Shown piece after piece: positions 3,681-5,917 of a stretch of DNA of 5,917 bases. Position numbers and translations under genes: made by a program. Position 1 is the stretch's first letter; each line of letters starts with the position of its first letter. The notes under the pieces were generated by a model, which saw nothing but the letters and a program-made list of their open reading frames with translations, did no database searches and had not been told where the DNA came from. Source of the DNA: Phascolarctobacterium sp. (lineage in GTDB: Bacteria; Bacillota; Negativicutes; Acidaminococcales; Acidaminococcaceae); contig JAIHZV010000082.1 of assembly GCA_022718015.1 (NCBI GenBank), positions 1 to 5,917 of the forward strand. Direction: 5' to 3'.

Positions 3681-5917
3681 TCGGTTGCTTATTAGTTGGC
3701 AATTTAAGCTATGCAGCACCGTTTATTGCTGGAAAAACGTTAAAAAGGATTGAGGCAACAACTACTATTAGTAAAGCAATTTCTTATAATACGACTGCTA
3801 ATGTTTCAACACAAATGGTTGGAATACAAATATTAAAACGAACTTATAATGCTAGCGATGTTAACGCTATAATAAAAAATAATATCGATTTGACAATTGT
3901 TAATACTGGTAGTAATGATAATCCAGATAATGGAATAACTGCCGGAATATATTCAGCTAAAAAAGGTGGTAAGGCAAGCGTAAAGGTTTCTTCTAAGATT
4001 GGAGATAAAAAAGGTACGGATCATATTAATATAAACGTCTGTGGTGAGCAATCAGTCAATGGTATTTTGCTACTTGGAGAGGCAAATGTAAATGGACCTC
4101 AAATGGAGGTGAATGGTAAAAATTTAACCATTACTACCAATTCTGACTCATATTACTCACATGGAATTTATGTTGGTAATAATACCACTAAGCTTAACGG
4201 TAAAGACACTAGTAAATTAGTTATTAACGCAGAAAACACTACTATTAATGCTACTTCCGGTGTGAAAGTTGACCCAACCTATGGCGATAATCATGCCATA
4301 GGTATCGCTGCTTATTCTCAAGGCGAAGTAGAAATTAATGGTAATCTTACTGTAAATGCTGATACAGCTATCAACACTCGTGGTCATTCTAATGTCGTAA
4401 TTAATAAAGATGGCAAGGGTATAGTTAAGCTCAATGGCGATATAAATTTCAATTATGATGCAGCAACTTCTGGTACTACAGTAGATTCAAATGTAGACAT
4501 AAATATGAATAATGCTGATTCGTATCTTACAGGTGGTATAGCTGTAAATGGGCAGCCATTACCACCAACTGGTAAAGACGAAGTTAATGGCATGAAGATG
4601 AGTATCTCTAACGGCGCAGCTTGGAACATGACTGGCGACAGCTTCGTTAATGAAGCAAATGTTAAAGATGGCGGCAGCATTAATGTTCAGGAAAATGTAA
4701 ATGAATTTACGGCTGGGAAAATTAGCTTAAATAATGGCAAGCTTAATCTGCAAGGCGAAAAACAAGCTGTTAACATTACTAACTTAAATGGTGCTGGTAC
4801 TGTTGCAACTAACAGCCTTGACAACAAAGTGAATGTTAAATCTGTTGCTGATAACAGCAACATTACCGTCCTCGGCTCCGGCGACATTGCCGATGCCATC
4901 AAGAGCGATGCAAGCAACGCCCAACAATTAGCTAACGTTGTTACTACTGGTTCTGGCGAAGACGCAAAATCCGCTGCCAGCGTTATCAAAACAGAGGAAG
5001 GCAAGGTTGCGGGCGCTTTCTATGCAGAAGTTGGTACAGATGGCAATGTAGATACTAATACTATAGTTCAAGCTGAAAACAGCACCAACCGTGCCATCAG
5101 CGATATGGCATCTCTCTCCCTCATGACCTGGCGTTCAGAAAACAACGACATGAACAAGCGTCTAGGCGAGCTGCGTGACAGCAAGGGCGAGCATGGCGCA
5201 TGGGCAAGAATGGCTCGTGGTGAAAGCAAATACGGTGCGCAGAACGTCAAGAACCAATACAACTACTATCAGGTTGGCTATGACGAAAAGCTCAGCACAA
5301 ACCCGAACTGGACTGTCGGCGTTGCTCTGAGCCGCACGGAGGGCAGCAGCACCTTCGTCAACGGTAGCGGCGAGAACAAGCACACTGGTCTGGCAGTATA
5401 CGGCTCTTACCTGAGCGAAAGTGGCAGCTTCGTTGATTTGATTGCGAAATATGCACGCATGGACAACGAATATACAACGACTATTGGCGCAGGCAGCGGC
5501 GATTATGAAACCAATGGCTACAGCTTGAGTGCAGAATATGGCAAACGCTTCACGAAGGACAACGGCTTCTGGATTGAGCCACAGGTTGAGCTGACCTATG
5601 GCAGAGTAGGCTCGGCAGATTATGTAACTGCAAATGGCGTACATGCTCGTCAGGACGATATGAACAGCATTGTAGGTCGTCTGGGCTTCTCTTTAGGCAA
5701 GGACATCAAGCAAGGCAACGTATATGTACGTGCTTCTTATCTGTATGACTTCGACGGCGAAACCGATGTGAAGATGGTTGACACCACTAGTGGCGCAAAA
5801 GATGCCTACAAGCAGGACCTCGGCGGCGGCTGGTGGGAGGTAGGCGTAGGCACGAACCTCAACCTCAGTGAGGCAACACATCTGTACTTCGATGTTGAAA
5901 AGACCTACGGCGGCAAC
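3650..5917 (+). CDS. Type Va autotransporter, outer-membrane surface protein (3' end cut off)
   Basis: The frame is open for 756 codons to the window edge. From the ATG at 3650 it has a hydrophobic signal-peptide core (about 5-19) and a likely cleavage site SYA-AP (after residue 22). The passenger (about 23-470) is rich in Asn, Thr, Gly and Val, as in beta-helical passengers, with a pertactin-like stretch AWNMTGDSFVNEANVKDGG (324-342). A linker with NRAISDMASLSLMTW (480-494) and NNDMNKRLGEL (498-508) leads to an autotransporter beta-barrel (about 516 onward: GAWARMARG, then alternating strands, DLGGGWWEVGVG, YFDVEKTYGGN). The barrel would sit in the outer membrane and display the passenger; the final strand is missing, probably under 25 residues. 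The passenger's target is unknown. The start is uncertain: this ATG gives no basic n-region, and the better start at 3633 is one base out of frame. The 5' part is much more AT-rich than the barrel part. Confidence 0.9.
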   Translation, partial: MQYSAAMGTLIGCLLVGNLSYAAPFIAGKTLKRIEATTTISKAISYNTTANVSTQMVGIQILKRTYNASDVNAIIKNNIDLTIVNTGSNDNPDNGITAGIYSAKKGGKASVKVSSKIGDKKGTDHININVCGEQSVNGILLLGEANVNGPQMEVNGKNLTITTNSDSYYSHGIYVGNNTTKLNGKDTSKLVINAENTTINATSGVKVDPTYGDNHAIGIAAYSQGEVEINGNLTVNADTAINTRGHSNVVINKDGKGIVKLNGDINFNYDAATSGTTVDSNVDINMNNADSYLTGGIAVNGQPLPPTGKDEVNGMKMSISNGAAWNMTGDSFVNEANVKDGGSINVQENVNEFTAGKISLNNGKLNLQGEKQAVNITNLNGAGTVATNSLDNKVNVKSVADNSNITVLGSGDIADAIKSDASNAQQLANVVTTGSGEDAKSAASVIKTEEGKVAGAFYAEVGTDGNVDTNTIVQAENSTNRAISDMASLSLMTWRSENNDMNKRLGELRDSKGEHGAWARMARGESKYGAQNVKNQYNYYQVGYDEKLSTNPNWTVGVALSRTEGSSTFVNGSGENKHTGLAVYGSYLSESGSFVDLIAKYARMDNEYTTTIGAGSGDYETNGYSLSAEYGKRFTKDNGFWIEPQVELTYGRVGSADYVTANGVHARQDDMNSIVGRLGFSLGKDIKQGNVYVRASYLYDFDGETDVKMVDTTSGAKDAYKQDLGGGWWEVGVGTNLNLSEATHLYFDVEKTYGGN

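Noticed and set aside
5162..5644. A 160-codon minus-strand frame with Ala/Val-rich, membrane-like sequence
   Set aside because: It is antisense to the autotransporter barrel; alternating hydrophobic strands on the sense strand produce Ala/Val-rich antisense frames.

Overview
The window looks like chromosomal DNA from a diderm member of the Firmicutes (class Negativicutes). The main reasons are a type Va autotransporter with an outer-membrane barrel, next to housekeeping genes with Firmicutes-like Shine-Dalgarno sites and intrinsic terminators. The genus cannot be fixed from the sequence; Acidaminococcaceae/Phascolarctobacterium-like or Selenomonadaceae-like are guesses.

Layout, all on the + strand. 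(1) 2-103: the 3' end of an unrecognised gene, coupled by a single base to (2) thiE (105-731), thiamine-phosphate synthase. thiE is the last gene of its operon and is followed at once by an intrinsic terminator (736-775). (3) A short promoter region, then an EF-G-like translational GTPase (911-2971) of the divergent EF-G2 type, with its own hairpin terminator (2999-3042). (4) A gene-free stretch of about 590 bases (3043-3632). It holds a ~200-bp element bounded by two related perfect hairpins (3117-3313), with an extended -10 box in front and an intrinsic terminator behind, so it may be a small RNA or a mobile repeat. After it come a possible promoter, a 10-bp palindrome, a strong extended -10 promoter (3466-3493) and a structured leader of about 130 nt. 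(5) A large autotransporter gene (3650 to the window end), cut off probably a few codons before its stop.

The first two units are ordinary metabolism and translation. The third is a surface-protein locus with two features that suggest switchable or recently altered expression. A run of six G lies in the spacer between the -35 and -10 boxes. A run of six A lies six bases after a double ATG that has the good ribosome-binding site, and it leaves that start one base out of frame with the signal peptide and passenger. One extra A would join a basic n-region (MMKSKK) to the hydrophobic core. This could be phase variation, a fixed mutation, an assembly error, or a real start at the internal ATG.

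The EF-G-like protein lacks the Walker A lysine (Thr instead) and the catalytic switch II histidine (Phe instead), so it may not hydrolyse GTP like canonical EF-G.
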